Of a DNA stretch of 64,000 nucleotides, positions 17,893 through 27,491 are shown piece after piece; the stretch's first letter is position 1; every line of letters starts with the position of its first letter. The translations under genes and the position numbers were made by a program. Under the pieces are notes generated by a model. The model saw nothing but the letters and a program-made list of their open reading frames with translations. It did not search any database and was not told where the DNA came from. The DNA lies in contig NZ_JAHXBU010000094.1 in assembly GCF_020178975.1 (NCBI RefSeq), positions 62,001 to 126,000 of the forward strand, written 5' to 3'. Source of the DNA: Cesiribacter sp. SM1 (lineage in GTDB: Bacteria; Bacteroidota; Bacteroidia; Cytophagales; Cyclobacteriaceae).

Positions 17893-18534
17893 ATGGAAGC
17901 AACAGCTTTATCCGCTAAACTGGCCATCAAACCGGCGGAAAAAACTCTGTTCTTGAATTCCCCGGCAGACCTACTGCCTGTGCTGGAGAATATCAGGCAT
18001 GATACAAATGCCGAAGGTAATGCTGCATACCAGAACCTGCTGCTGTTTGTACATTCACAGGCCGAGCTACAGCAGCTGGCACCTGTTGCCCTGGCTTCTC
18101 TGGCACCTGGAGCTAAGTTGTGGATAGCCTATCCTAAAAAGTCATCCGCCATCAAAACCAACATTAACCGCGATGAGGGCTGGGAGCCAATTGTAAAAAA
18201 GGGCTGGAGCCCTGTAACACAAATTGCCATCAACAACACCTGGTCGGCGCTGCGCTTTAAGCCCGAGGGAGAAATTAGCCGAAAAGGGCCTCGTATTGCC
18301 AATGGCAGCTCGGTAGGTCAGCAAACAGAGCGGCCAGAACTGACTGTTCCCGAATACCTGCAGGCTTTGCTGGATAAACATCCTGCTGCAAAAACATTCT
18401 TCGAGGGCCTTGCCTACACCCACCGTAAAGAGTACCTTCTCTGGATAACTGAAGCAAAAAAGGAAGAAACCCGCCAGCGCCGGCTCCAACAAATGCTGGA
18501 GATGCTGCAACAGCAAAATAAAAGCCGCTACTAA
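17893..18534 (+). CDS. YdeI/OmpD-associated family protein
   Basis: 213 residues in two parts. The first 125 or so include the strand-rich WIAYPKKSSAIKTNINRDEGW, found in DUF3052-like domains. The C-terminal 65 (VPEYLQALLDKHPAAKTFFEGL, then HRKEYLLWITEAKKEETRQRRL) are the OmpD-associated helical domain of YdeI, a protein linked to resistance to antimicrobial peptides or bacteriocins in some bacteria. The molecular activity is unknown. It follows the phosphatase by 12 bp and is the last gene of the rsmI-lnt group. A perfect 11 bp stem-loop with a T-run follows. Confidence 0.75.
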   Translation: MEATALSAKLAIKPAEKTLFLNSPADLLPVLENIRHDTNAEGNAAYQNLLLFVHSQAELQQLAPVALASLAPGAKLWIAYPKKSSAIKTNINRDEGWEPIVKKGWSPVTQIAINNTWSALRFKPEGEISRKGPRIANGSSVGQQTERPELTVPEYLQALLDKHPAAKTFFEGLAYTHRKEYLLWITEAKKEETRQRRLQQMLEMLQQQNKSRY

Positions 18535-18564
18535 TCTTCGTTTAGATCTTTTGAAAATTATGTA

Positions 18565-18615
18565 AACAATAGCCTTTGGTGGAAATCTGCCTACAGAGGC
18601 TATTGTTAATTTTTT
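18565..18615 (+). terminator. intrinsic terminator after the YdeI-like gene
   Basis: A perfect 11 bp stem AACAATAGCCT and its reverse complement around a 21 nt loop, followed by AATTTTTTGCTGTTTTTT. The rest of the stretch up to 18842 is AT-rich and shows no gene and no clear TAnnTTTG box. Confidence 0.75.
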
Positions 18616-18842
18616 GCTGTTTTTTGAATTTACCGCAAACACAGACACTTAAGTGATGTTTGTTTATTCAGCCAGTTTACAAAAGGCAATAGCATCAGCT
18701 GTATGTAGCACTGGCATCATGCACACTTTTTAGTTTTTTTAATGATGACCCCTTGTGGCCCCACATGTCTATTGTGCTATCATGACTGCGCGTGCACTCA
18801 ATTTTTATTTCATATCTATTTCAAAAAACCTACTTTTTATCA

Positions 18843-21800
18843 ATGCCTATGAAAATCTCTACTTTCAAGGAGTGCTGTTTATACAGCATTCTGGTGTTGT
18901 GCTGTTTGTGGAGCGGCAGTAGCCATGCAATCACAAGCCCAGCAGCTGCCGCACAGGCACAAGTACTGGCTGCTTCCGGCAACAATACTAACAATCTCTA
19001 CCTGAGCAGCAGTCCGTTCAGTATTACCACACCCACACAAGATCCTGTTGATGAGGATCAGGATGGTGTGGATGATTCAATTGACAACTGCCCCATCTAC
19101 AATCAGGACCAGGAAGATATGGATGGTGATGGCACAGGTGATGCCTGCGACGATGACATTGATGGAGATGGTGCGCTCAATGATTATGACTGCCACCCTT
19201 TTGATCCTGCTGAATCAGGAGAGTACTGGTTTGCCGATGAAGATGGCGATGGCTTTGGCAGCGAGAATGAGCTATTAGCCTGCGAACAGCCCGAAGGCTA
19301 TGTGGGCAACTTCGATGACTGCAACGACAACGATCCTAACATCAATCCTGATGCCGAAGATTTTCCCTATGATGATGTAGACTCCAACTGTGATAATCTG
19401 GATCCTGTAGGATCTGATGTTGACGGAGATGGCATAGATGATATGTACGACAACTGCCCGGATACCTATAACCGTGAGCAGGAAGATGCAGATGAAGATG
19501 GTGTAGGTGATGCCTGTGATGATGATACAGTGGAAAACCAGGCGCCGGTAATTACCTTAACTGGGGATCACAACTTAACATATTACGAAGTTGGAAAAGA
19601 ATATACCATCAACATTCAGGTAACAGACCCGGACGCAAATGATGCACTCACGCTCAGCTACACAAGTGATATCGACGCTAATACTTATACCCTAAACCCT
19701 GCATTGCCGATATCAGCAACGGGTACCATTAGCACACAGCTCACGTTCACCCCTACATCACCAAGCGGCCCTCATGGCCCTGATCTACAACTGGAAGCCA
19801 CCGATGAAGCTGGTAATACCACTTACGCTTACTGGATGCCTTATGTGTGGACTGAACCGGTATTTATGAAGCCCGCCGAACCGATCGTGATTGGTATCAA
19901 CCAGCCCTTCAAGATAAATATACCTGTTATGGGCACTACCGAATATGTAGGCATGGACTGGAATGCTCAGGAGATGGGTTTTGGCTTTTCAGACCAGATG
20001 GGGGTAAATCTTTACACCGATGGAGAAAGGGCCTATGCCCGTGAAGAGCATGTAGGAACCTACAAAATTTCCATGTACCATATTGACCCACACGCCGACA
20101 TCACCACCACCGATACCCTTACCTTAATTGTATCCGCTGATTGTGTAAACAAGAACTGGTATAGCGATAATGATAGCGACGGCTATGGCACAGGCAGCAG
20201 GCCTGCCCAGATTACCTGCTCTTCCTGGGAAGGTTATGCCAATAACAACAACGACTGCAATGACAGCAACGCTTCTGTTAACCCCACTGCTCCCGAAGTA
20301 CCTGGCGATGGTACAGATAACAACTGCAATGGTCAGATAGACGAAGGTGGCGCAAATACCACAGCGCCCTATTTCATTTCCTCAGATGTTGGCCAGGAAA
20401 TAATGGTAGGCGAGCAGCTTAACTTTACCATACAGGTTGCAGATCCTACCCTGGGAGATATGGTTACTTTACGTGTAGACTCTGCCATCATGAATAACTA
20501 CGGAAGCAGTGGTCCTCCCTACACCTTGTTACCAGATCTTGCAGGTGCTATCTTCAGCCCCGACAGATCGGTAACTTCTGCTGATACAGCTTCGTTGTAC
20601 ATGAGCTGGCTCCCAAACCGAGAGGATTTGGGTGAGATTTTCTTTTTCTTCTCTGCTGAAGATCAGCATGGCAACTCCGTAGGGGGATACTTACCAGTTG
20701 TAGTTGATCTTCCTTTTGAGCTACAGCCTGTTTCGCCTATTGTAGTAGGTACGCAACAGCCGCTGGAGGTCATTATTCCGATTAGCAACAGCGACTGGCA
20801 CGAGCTGGTTGAACTGGAGTTAAACAATGCTCCTGACTGGCTCCAGGCAGAACTAATTTCTGTAGAGGGCAGAGAGGTGCCTAATGCCATCCGCGTGTGG
20901 GGCACTCCACCTGCCAGAAGTTTTGGCACATATAAGCCACAAGTACGTGCCCGCACCTACTGGGCACAGTGGGACACCCTTGAGCTGCAAATACGTGTAG
21001 GCAACTGCACCAACAGAGCCTGGTATGCCGATGCTGATGGAGATGGCTTTGGTGAAGATGCGTCTATGCTTACCGCCTGCTGGCAGCCAGAAGGGTACGT
21101 AAACAAAGGTGGCGATTGTAAAGACCGGAATGCTGCAGTACATCCTGCTGCGCCAGAACTAGCAGGTGATGGCCTGGACAATAACTGTAATGGCATGGTA
21201 GATGAAACAGAAAACAGCTGCTATGCTACAAAAGTGGTATCATTCCGCCAGGGGCCACGTGCGGATAACAGGGGCGTGATAGATCCTTTAAGAAGTATTC
21301 CCACCAGAGCGCTTGGTGCACCACAGGAAGACAAGACCCATAGTTTTGTTTCTCTTGGCTTTGGAGGAGAGCTGGTACTGGAGCTGGGCTCCAATCTCTA
21401 CGACGATGGTTCTACTGCTCCTGACCTGATGGTGGTGGAAACTACCTGGGGCTGGGCTCATCGCCCCTGCTACGATGGCAAAGGTGCCGGAACATTGGAA
21501 ACCATGATGCTGCACGTATCTGCCAATGGCCAGGACTGGGTGCAGGTGCCGGGCAACTTCTGCCGCAATGTGAAGGTAGACATCAGCTCGGTAACAGGAA
21601 AAGAAATGCTGCCGTACGTACGGTACATCAAAATCACTGATACTTCTGATCCTGCAAACTTCAACAGAAGTGGCAATGGCTATGATGTAGACGGTATCAT
21701 CACCTGCAGAGAGCTCTTTGAAGATATGCCTACCAACTCCAGAACTGCTGGTGACAAAGGCTTTGATCCTAACTTCTTCTACGAGTCTCTTGAAGATGAA

Positions 21801-22061
21801 GAAGGAACTCTGCAGCCACTTAGCTTCTATCCTAATCCTGTGAAGGATGTACTTACCATCCAGGCTGACAGCTTTGAAGATGAAAGCCTGCAGGTAGAGG
21901 TGTACTCACTGGCTGGTGTGCTGCTTTACAAAGCAGAGCACAGAACAGAACCAGGCACAGGCGAACTAGAGGTAGATCTGCAACAGCTGCGCCAGGGTGT
22001 GTACCTGCTAAGGCTGCAGGGAGCACAACAGCAGCAAACCATCAAAATCAGCAAGGAATGA
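18843..22061 (+). CDS. secreted thrombospondin-type-3/MopE-repeat protein with type IX sorting domain
   Basis: A large extracellular protein of 1072 residues from the ATG at 18843; a GTG further upstream is unlikely. It has a signal peptide ending near SGSSHA. Next come calcium-binding thrombospondin type 3 repeats (DEDQDGVDDSIDNCP, DMDGDGTGDACDDD). Three copies of the MopE-type putative metal-binding motif each combine an aromatic-Asp-rich loop (WFADEDGDGFG, WYSDNDSDGYG, WYADADGDGFG) with a DNNCNG-like end. Cadherin/Ig-like domains lie between. A C-terminal domain with SFVSLGFGGELVLELG precedes the T9SS type A sorting domain (SFYPNPVKDVLTI...GVYLLRLQ). Likely surface-attached or released. 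Function unknown; adhesion or metal binding are guesses. A terminator follows. Confidence 0.88.
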   Translation: MPMKISTFKECCLYSILVLCCLWSGSSHAITSPAAAAQAQVLAASGNNTNNLYLSSSPFSITTPTQDPVDEDQDGVDDSIDNCPIYNQDQEDMDGDGTGDACDDDIDGDGALNDYDCHPFDPAESGEYWFADEDGDGFGSENELLACEQPEGYVGNFDDCNDNDPNINPDAEDFPYDDVDSNCDNLDPVGSDVDGDGIDDMYDNCPDTYNREQEDADEDGVGDACDDDTVENQAPVITLTGDHNLTYYEVGKEYTINIQVTDPDANDALTLSYTSDIDANTYTLNPALPISATGTISTQLTFTPTSPSGPHGPDLQLEATDEAGNTTYAYWMPYVWTEPVFMKPAEPIVIGINQPFKINIPVMGTTEYVGMDWNAQEMGFGFSDQMGVNLYTDGERAYAREEHVGTYKISMYHIDPHADITTTDTLTLIVSADCVNKNWYSDNDSDGYGTGSRPAQITCSSWEGYANNNNDCNDSNASVNPTAPEVPGDGTDNNCNGQIDEGGANTTAPYFISSDVGQEIMVGEQLNFTIQVADPTLGDMVTLRVDSAIMNNYGSSGPPYTLLPDLAGAIFSPDRSVTSADTASLYMSWLPNREDLGEIFFFFSAEDQHGNSVGGYLPVVVDLPFELQPVSPIVVGTQQPLEVIIPISNSDWHELVELELNNAPDWLQAELISVEGREVPNAIRVWGTPPARSFGTYKPQVRARTYWAQWDTLELQIRVGNCTNRAWYADADGDGFGEDASMLTACWQPEGYVNKGGDCKDRNAAVHPAAPELAGDGLDNNCNGMVDETENSCYATKVVSFRQGPRADNRGVIDPLRSIPTRALGAPQEDKTHSFVSLGFGGELVLELGSNLYDDGSTAPDLMVVETTWGWAHRPCYDGKGAGTLETMMLHVSANGQDWVQVPGNFCRNVKVDISSVTGKEMLPYVRYIKITDTSDPANFNRSGNGYDVDGIITCRELFEDMPTNSRTAGDKGFDPNFFYESLEDEEGTLQPLSFYPNPVKDVLTIQADSFEDESLQVEVYSLAGVLLYKAEHRTEPGTGELEVDLQQLRQGVYLLRLQGAQQQQTIKISKE

Positions 22062-22127
22062 TAATAGAAAGGCTATGCTAGCGCATAAGCCAGGCAGCTA
22101 TTAAAAACAAGGCTGATTTAGACAGAA

Positions 22128-22160
22128 AGAGCCGCTCCTGCTACAGGGGCGGCTCTTTTT
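22128..22160 (+). terminator. intrinsic terminator after the T9SS cargo gene
   Basis: Near-perfect 13 bp stem AGAGCCGCTCCTG with loop CTA, followed by TTTTT. Its T-run overlaps the stop codon of the convergent PLP enzyme gene. Confidence 0.85.
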
Positions 22161-23082
22161 ATGAAATGATATCTCCAAACCTTTCATTAAAGCCTTTTAT
22201 CCCCTGCAAACCACCGGTATGAATGGCCAGCAAGCGGGTGCCGGGTTTAAACCACCCCTTCTGCACCAGGTCAAAGATTCCGAACAGGAGTTTGCCGGTA
22301 TAAACAGGATCCAGCGGAACGCCATGCCCGCTGTTAAAGCCATTGATAAACCTGGTGAGCTCAGGCGTCCATTTGGCATAGCCGCCAAAGTGATAGTCTG
22401 TGATCAGCTGGTAATTGTGGTACACTTCCCCATTATAGGCCTGGGTTAGTTTATCTACCTCTGCTTTCATAAAGCTGCCCCCCTTCAGCACCGGAAAACC
22501 CAGGGCCTGCCTGCGGCGGTTCAGGCCTGTTACAATACCGGCCAGGGTGCCGCCGGTGCCACAGGCAACAGCAATAAAATCATATTGCTGTACCTCAAGC
22601 TCGGTAACCAGTTCTGCACTGCCTCTTACAGCTAGGGCATTGCTGCCCCCTTCGGGAATATAATAGAAAGAGCCAAAGCGCTGCTGCAGCTCAGCCAGGG
22701 TTTCCTCCTCGCCCCGCTGCCGGTAGTCCTGGCGGTTAATGTAGTGCAACTGCATGCCCTGCTCACTGGCAAACTGCAGGGTGGGGTTAAGCGGCTGGTG
22801 CTCCTCTCCCCTGATGAGGCCAATGGTCTTAAACCCAAAATCATTACCTGCAGCAGCGGTAGCGGCAATGTGGTTGGAGTAAGCACCGCCAAAGGTAAGC
22901 AGCGTTTGCTGCCCCTGCTCCCGGGCCTCCTGCAGGTTATATTTCAGCTTGCGCCATTTATTACCGCTAATGTGGGGATGGATCAGATCATCGCGCTTAA
23001 TGGCAAGGCTTACCTTTGCCGCCTCCAGACGAGGGTCGCTGATGTGTTGTATGGGTGTGGGAGCTGAAATAAAGGACATCAT
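22159..23082 (-). CDS. PLP-dependent ACC deaminase/D-cysteine desulfhydrase family enzyme
   Basis: A 307-residue fold-type II pyridoxal-phosphate enzyme. The Schiff-base lysine is Lys42 in SGNKWRKLKYN, the phosphate loop is ACGTGGTLAGIVTGL, and GGAYSNHIAATAAAG and IPEGGSNALAVRG match the 1-aminocyclopropane-1-carboxylate deaminase/D-cysteine desulfhydrase group. The true substrate cannot be chosen from motifs alone; D-cysteine desulfhydrase activity is common among such proteins in non-plant-associated bacteria. It is convergent with the secreted-protein gene and divergent from the pseudouridine synthase gene. Confidence 0.88.
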   Translation of the reverse strand: MMSFISAPTPIQHISDPRLEAAKVSLAIKRDDLIHPHISGNKWRKLKYNLQEAREQGQQTLLTFGGAYSNHIAATAAAGNDFGFKTIGLIRGEEHQPLNPTLQFASEQGMQLHYINRQDYRQRGEEETLAELQQRFGSFYYIPEGGSNALAVRGSAELVTELEVQQYDFIAVACGTGGTLAGIVTGLNRRRQALGFPVLKGGSFMKAEVDKLTQAYNGEVYHNYQLITDYHFGGYAKWTPELTRFINGFNSGHGVPLDPVYTGKLLFGIFDLVQKGWFKPGTRLLAIHTGGLQGIKGFNERFGDIIS

Positions 23083-23161
23083 TAGCTTAAAAATACAACA
23101 TCCAAGGCTTAGTGGCGGCCTTCTGCAAAAGTAAGTATAACATTTCCTTTATCTTTGCAGC

Positions 23162-24202
23162 ATGAAAAACTACCAGGCAGCTCCCGAAGAGGAAGAAGAC
23201 GACGAATTATATGAACACCACCGCATTGTAGCCGATAAAAAACAGGCCCTGCTCCGCGTGGATAAGTTTCTGATGGACAGGTTGCCCAACGTTACCCGCA
23301 ATAAGCTCCAGAAAGCCATTGAAGATGGCTTTGTGAAGGTTAACGATGCCAAAATAAAATCGAATTACCGGGTGCACCCCGGCGATGTGATCACCATAGC
23401 GCTACCGGAGCCTCCGCGCGATACCGAGGTAGTGCCCGAAAACATCCCCCTCAATATTATTTATGAGGACGACGACCTGCTGGTGGTGAATAAAGAAGCA
23501 GGCATGGTGGTACACCCTGCTTACCAGAACTGGAGCGGAACCTTGGTAAATGCCCTCACCTACCATTTTCAGCAGCTGCCCACCCTGCCCGGAAACCAGG
23601 GGCGCCCGGGCCTGGTGCACCGAATTGATAAAGACACCTCCGGCCTGCTGGTAGTTGCTAAAAGTGAACTGGCCATGCAAAGCCTGGCCAAGCAGTTTTT
23701 CGATCACAGCATTGAACGCACCTACCTGGCGCTGGTGTGGGGCGAGCCCGATCCCAAAGATGGCACCATAGATGTGCCCCTGGGCCGCAGCCAGAAAGAC
23801 AGGCGCGTGGTACAGGCTTACCCCGAGGGCGAAGGAGGCTACGGTCGCCATGCCGTTACCCACTACAAAACACTGCAGCAGCTGCGTTATGTAAGCTTGT
23901 TACAGTGTAACCTGGAAACCGGCCGTACCCACCAGATCAGGGCACACCTTACCTACCTGGGCCACCCGCTGTTTAACGACAGCACTTACGGAGGCGATAA
24001 GGTGCTAAAAGGCACCACCTTCAGCAAATACAAACAATTTGTTGAGAACTGCTTTAAGATAATACCCCGCCAGGCCCTGCATGCCAAGTCCTTAGGCTTT
24101 GTGCATCCCCGCAGCGGTGAGTGGGTACAGTTCGAAACAGAATTGCCCCAGGACTTTAAGGATGTGCTGGAAAAATGGGATCATTATGTACAGCATCATT
24201 AA
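23162..24202 (+). CDS. rluD: RluD-family rRNA pseudouridine synthase
   Basis: 346 residues. An N-terminal S4 RNA-binding domain (VDKFLMDRLPNVTRNKLQKA, about residues 34-95) is followed by the catalytic domain with Asp156 in HRIDKDTSGLLVVAK and the conserved ETGRTHQIRAHLTYLGHPL. RluD makes pseudouridines in helix 69 of 23S rRNA; the family also includes RluC and RluA, and RluD is favoured by the S4 domain and motif spacing. An acidic N-terminal leader (EEEEDDELYEHH) is common in Bacteroidota. No gene lies between its stop and 24369. Confidence 0.9.
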   Translation: MKNYQAAPEEEEDDELYEHHRIVADKKQALLRVDKFLMDRLPNVTRNKLQKAIEDGFVKVNDAKIKSNYRVHPGDVITIALPEPPRDTEVVPENIPLNIIYEDDDLLVVNKEAGMVVHPAYQNWSGTLVNALTYHFQQLPTLPGNQGRPGLVHRIDKDTSGLLVVAKSELAMQSLAKQFFDHSIERTYLALVWGEPDPKDGTIDVPLGRSQKDRRVVQAYPEGEGGYGRHAVTHYKTLQQLRYVSLLQCNLETGRTHQIRAHLTYLGHPLFNDSTYGGDKVLKGTTFSKYKQFVENCFKIIPRQALHAKSLGFVHPRSGEWVQFETELPQDFKDVLEKWDHYVQHH

Positions 24203-24368
24203 TGCTGTACATAATGCTGATTTCAGGCAATGTGGCCGGGTTGAAATCATAAATAAAAAGACGGAAGAAATTAAGTTTCCGAAAGATCCGGAATTAGCTT
24301 TTTTAAGTGCTAGTCAATAGCTTTAAGCTATTCTGCTTATACACCTTATAATTTGTACCGATACCTCC

Positions 24369-25109
24369 ATGACTCCTGGTTTGATTGATACCTCTAAAGA
24401 TCTGGTACAATTTCTGAAGCGCCCCCGCCTGCCCGAAGAAGATGATGTTGTGGATGCTCCCTTGCAGGTGTTTCTGCAGCTACTAATGCTTAGCCTGCTC
24501 TTGAGCTTTGGGGTGCTCATGCTGATGGGTGTGTTAAGAGATGCCGGCCTGGTTCCGGAGCTCCCGCATGCCATGGAGGATATCATGAAGCAATTCCCCT
24601 TCCTGGTGGTTTTTTTACTTGCCGCCGTGCTCATGCCTGCCCTGGAGGAGCTTACCTTCAGGCTGTGGCTACTCTACAGGCCCATTTATTTTCATGTTTC
24701 GCTCTGGTTAATTGCATTTTTTCTTTCCACAGCACTTACCCAGGCAGGCTTTCCGCTCTTAGGCTACGGAGTATTTGGCGTTGCGGCACTTATTACCATT
24801 TTGCTGCTTACATTTAAAGATGCTGCACAACAGCTGCTGGTAAGCCTCTATACCAATTACTACAGCCTGTTATTTTATGGCGCTGCTGTTATCTTCGCCC
24901 TGGTGCACCTGATCAACTTTCAGGTAAGCGGGCGTATTCTGCTGCTGGCGCCCCTGCTGGTGCTACCTCAGCTGCTGTTGGGCCTCATCCTTGGCTATAC
25001 CAGGGTTCGCCTGGGACTTATATGGGCTATTGCCCTGCACGGTGTTTATAATGCACTGGTGCTAAGCATGGCCTACACCGGTATGCAAATGGAAACAACC
25101 AGCCCTTAA
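24369..25109 (+). CDS. CPBP family intramembrane metalloprotease
   Basis: A 246-residue integral membrane protein of the CAAX-protease/bacteriocin-processing (Abi) family. The first motif EE-x3-R is Glu93-Glu94 and Arg98 in ALEELTFRLWL; the second is FALVHLINF with a metal-ligand His; the third is HGVYNAL. Seven or so hydrophobic helices are visible. Such proteases cleave within or near the membrane, and substrates are generally unknown. The gene stands alone, 167 bp after rluD and 131 bp before the epimerase. Confidence 0.85.
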   Translation: MTPGLIDTSKDLVQFLKRPRLPEEDDVVDAPLQVFLQLLMLSLLLSFGVLMLMGVLRDAGLVPELPHAMEDIMKQFPFLVVFLLAAVLMPALEELTFRLWLLYRPIYFHVSLWLIAFFLSTALTQAGFPLLGYGVFGVAALITILLLTFKDAAQQLLVSLYTNYYSLLFYGAAVIFALVHLINFQVSGRILLLAPLLVLPQLLLGLILGYTRVRLGLIWAIALHGVYNALVLSMAYTGMQMETTSP

Positions 25110-25240
25110 ACTTTCTTCTAAAAGAAATATTTGGGTAACTTAAAAACGGGGCAATACAGCATATTTCGCCTCTTCCGCTGTTGCAAAACCCTTAAGTTTG
25201 GTGGCAGTTGTAAATCAAAACAAACCATAATATTTTTTAT

Positions 25241-26116
25241 ATGCTACACACGCTCGAAAACAGCCTGGTTGTTGCCACTTTCAAGGAACAGGGAGCAGAG
25301 CTTTGCAGCTTCCGCCGCAAAGACAATGGCCTGGAGTACATCTGGGGTGGTAATCCTGATATCTGGGGCAGGCATGCGCCAATTCTCTTTCCGATTGTAG
25401 GGCGGCTTAACCAGAACAAATACAGCCTCGATGGCCAGGAGTACAACCTGAGCCAGCATGGTTTTGCCAGGGATAAAAAATGGGCTACCGCAAAAGAAGG
25501 CACCGATCGCATTCTTTTCCGCCTTACCAGCGATGCTGATACCAGGCTGCATTATCCTTTTGATTTTGAATTACTGCTGGAGTACCACCTGGAAAATAAT
25601 AAGCTTGTTACCACCTACCGGGTAAAAAATGTAGGCACTGGTGATATGCTCTTCTCTATTGGCGCCCACCCTGCTTTTCGCTGTCCGCTGCGGCCCGAAG
25701 AAGCCTTTGAAGACTACTACCTTGAATTTGAAAAGGTTGAGACACTCGATCGCCAGTTGCTCCACCATGGGCTTCGTACCGGCGAAAAGCGCCAGGTAAT
25801 GGACAACGAAATGATGTTGCCCCTGCATGCTGATCTGTTCAATGAAGATGCCCTGGTATTTAAAGGAATAAAATCATCTTACATAAACCTGAAGAACAAT
25901 AAAAATACCCACAGCGTGCGTGTAGACCTGGCCGGCTTTCCCTATGTAGGCATCTGGACAAAAGCAGGCGAAGCACCCTTCATTTGCATAGAGCCATGGT
26001 ACGGAGTTACCGATAAAGCAGGCACAGAAGGAGAAGACTTCCGGAAAAAAGAAGGTATCCAGCATTTATTACCCGGCAGTAAGTTTGAATGCAGCTATGC
26101 CATTACAATAGACTGA
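25241..26116 (+). CDS. aldose 1-epimerase family protein
   Basis: A 291-residue galactose-mutarotase-like protein with the beta-sandwich fold. The substrate-binding stretch FPIVGRLNQNKYSLDGQEY, the catalytic-site GAHPAFRCPL and the C-terminal FICIEPWYG (general base Glu) are typical of the YihR/YeaD-like branch. It probably interconverts sugar anomers; the specific sugar is unknown. A perfect 10 bp stem-loop lies about 95 bp past the stop. Confidence 0.85.
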   Translation: MLHTLENSLVVATFKEQGAELCSFRRKDNGLEYIWGGNPDIWGRHAPILFPIVGRLNQNKYSLDGQEYNLSQHGFARDKKWATAKEGTDRILFRLTSDADTRLHYPFDFELLLEYHLENNKLVTTYRVKNVGTGDMLFSIGAHPAFRCPLRPEEAFEDYYLEFEKVETLDRQLLHHGLRTGEKRQVMDNEMMLPLHADLFNEDALVFKGIKSSYINLKNNKNTHSVRVDLAGFPYVGIWTKAGEAPFICIEPWYGVTDKAGTEGEDFRKKEGIQHLLPGSKFECSYAITID

Positions 26117-26212
26117 TGTTAAGTTGTTGCCCCTGCAAGTCAGCATTACTACCTGAACAAGGATACTGAATGGCCTGTTAGCGGTCCTGGAACATACCGA
26201 TTTTACTATTCT

Positions 26213-26248
26213 GAAGAAGGCGCAGCTTTGTACTACGCCTTCTTCTTT
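26213..26248 (+). terminator. probable intrinsic terminator after the aldose epimerase gene
   Basis: A perfect 10 bp stem GAAGAAGGCG and its reverse complement with a 13 nt loop, followed by the short T-rich TTTGC. A second hairpin, TTTTGCTGC with its complement at 26317-26349, lies closer to the next gene and could also be an attenuator-like leader. Confidence 0.55.
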
Positions 26249-26382
26249 GCACCAACAACTGCTAAACGCTGCCCCTGCTTACCAGCCAGTTCTTGCAGGT
26301 TACCAGGTATTTAGGCTTTTGCTGCTATTTAATTGCAATTGCAGCAAAAATTAATTAGCTTTTGTAAGATCTACAGAAATAC

Positions 26383-26961
26383 ATGTATTTTCAGAAGGCC
26401 AGGGAGTATGTTCTGAACCGCTTACAACAGGAACTACCGCTAAACTTGTACTACCATGGCATACATCACACCCTTGATGTATGCAGGGCAGTAGAACAAT
26501 TAGCCAGTTGTGAAAATGTAAGCGGCGAAGATCTTGTACTGCTACGCACTGCTGCCTTGTATCACGACATTGGTTTCGTAGAGCGCTACCGCAATAACGA
26601 ACCTCTTGCCTCCCGCATTGCCAGGGAAAGCTTAGCGCAATTTGGCTATTCCCCTGATCAAATAAACACCATCTGTTTGATCATAATGGCTACGCAGATT
26701 CCCCAGCGGCCTGTAACACACCTGGAGATGATTATGTGCGATGCCGATCTGGATTACCTGGGTAGAGAAGATTTTTATGAGATTTCTGAAACGCTCTACA
26801 GGGAGTGGAGGGAGTTTGGTATTATAGGCTCTTTAGAAGAGTGGAACTGCAAGCAGCTGCATTTTTTGCAACAGCATCAATATTTTACCAAAACAGCCAA
26901 AGCACAACGTGAGGCACTCAAGCTGAAGCATTTCAGCGAGCTGCAAAGATTGCTTCAATAG
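26383..26961 (+). CDS. HD-domain phosphohydrolase
   Basis: A 192-residue protein with the HD metal-binding pattern: His residues at 25-29 in YYHGIHHTLDV, His61-Asp62 in ALYHDIGFV, and the distal Asp in MCDADLDYLG near residue 121. HD proteins cleave phosphoesters such as cyclic or nucleoside phosphates. The substrate here is unknown. The gene is followed after 32 bp by a broken transporter gene that would originally have carried a regulatory domain, so an old functional link is possible but not shown. Confidence 0.82.
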   Translation: MYFQKAREYVLNRLQQELPLNLYYHGIHHTLDVCRAVEQLASCENVSGEDLVLLRTAALYHDIGFVERYRNNEPLASRIARESLAQFGYSPDQINTICLIIMATQIPQRPVTHLEMIMCDADLDYLGREDFYEISETLYREWREFGIIGSLEEWNCKQLHFLQQHQYFTKTAKAQREALKLKHFSELQRLLQ

Positions 26962-26993
26962 CACGCTTACTTTTTAAACATAACAGAGCTGTT

Positions 26994-27491
26994 ATGGGAT
27001 ATTCTGAAAAGATTCAGGAAGTTTTAAATGTCAGAAAGGGAGAAGGAAAGATTGTAAGCATGCTCATGCTTTACTCTTTCTTTCAAGCCATGGCCCTGGC
27101 ATTATTCTTTACTGCCGCCGGTGCTATTTTTTTAACACACTACCCCATTACCAACCTTCCCTATGTATACATTGCTGCCGGCATACTACTGCTGCTGGTA
27201 AACAGCCTCTATGCCCAGTTCGAAAAGCACATCTCCGGCCGGGTACTTATTCTGGCAGAGGTGCTCATTCTGCTGCTAAGTATTTTGCTGTTCAGGCTTG
27301 GGTTTGCTTATGCCCAGGCCGGCTGGAGGCTGCTGGAGGGTAGCACACTACAGCTTAACGATGCCGCCACCCTGGAACTGCTCAACAACAAACTGGATAG
27401 CCCCTATGCTGGCGAGGTGCTTTATGCCCTGGATGTGCTTTGCAAAGGAAAAGGTGTTAAAAAACATGAACTGCTCGGCAGGCTAAGATGA
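26994..27491 (+). pseudogene. remnant of a Npt/MFS-HEAT-type nucleotide transporter-like protein (internal deletion)
   Basis: The frame encodes 165 residues. The first 110 or so match the N-terminal transmembrane part of large transporter-like proteins (ADP/ATP-translocase-like MFS followed by HEAT repeats): three hydrophobic helices, beginning GYSEKIQEVLNVRKGEGK. Around residue 112, after FAYAQAGW, it jumps directly to sequence of a HEAT-like region (LNDAATLELLNNKLDSPYAGEVLYALDVLC) and then stops. Full-length relatives run to many hundreds of residues, so several hundred residues are missing in between and at the end. The frame remains open across the join. It could be expressed as a small membrane protein, but a decayed gene is more likely. 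Confidence 0.6.
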
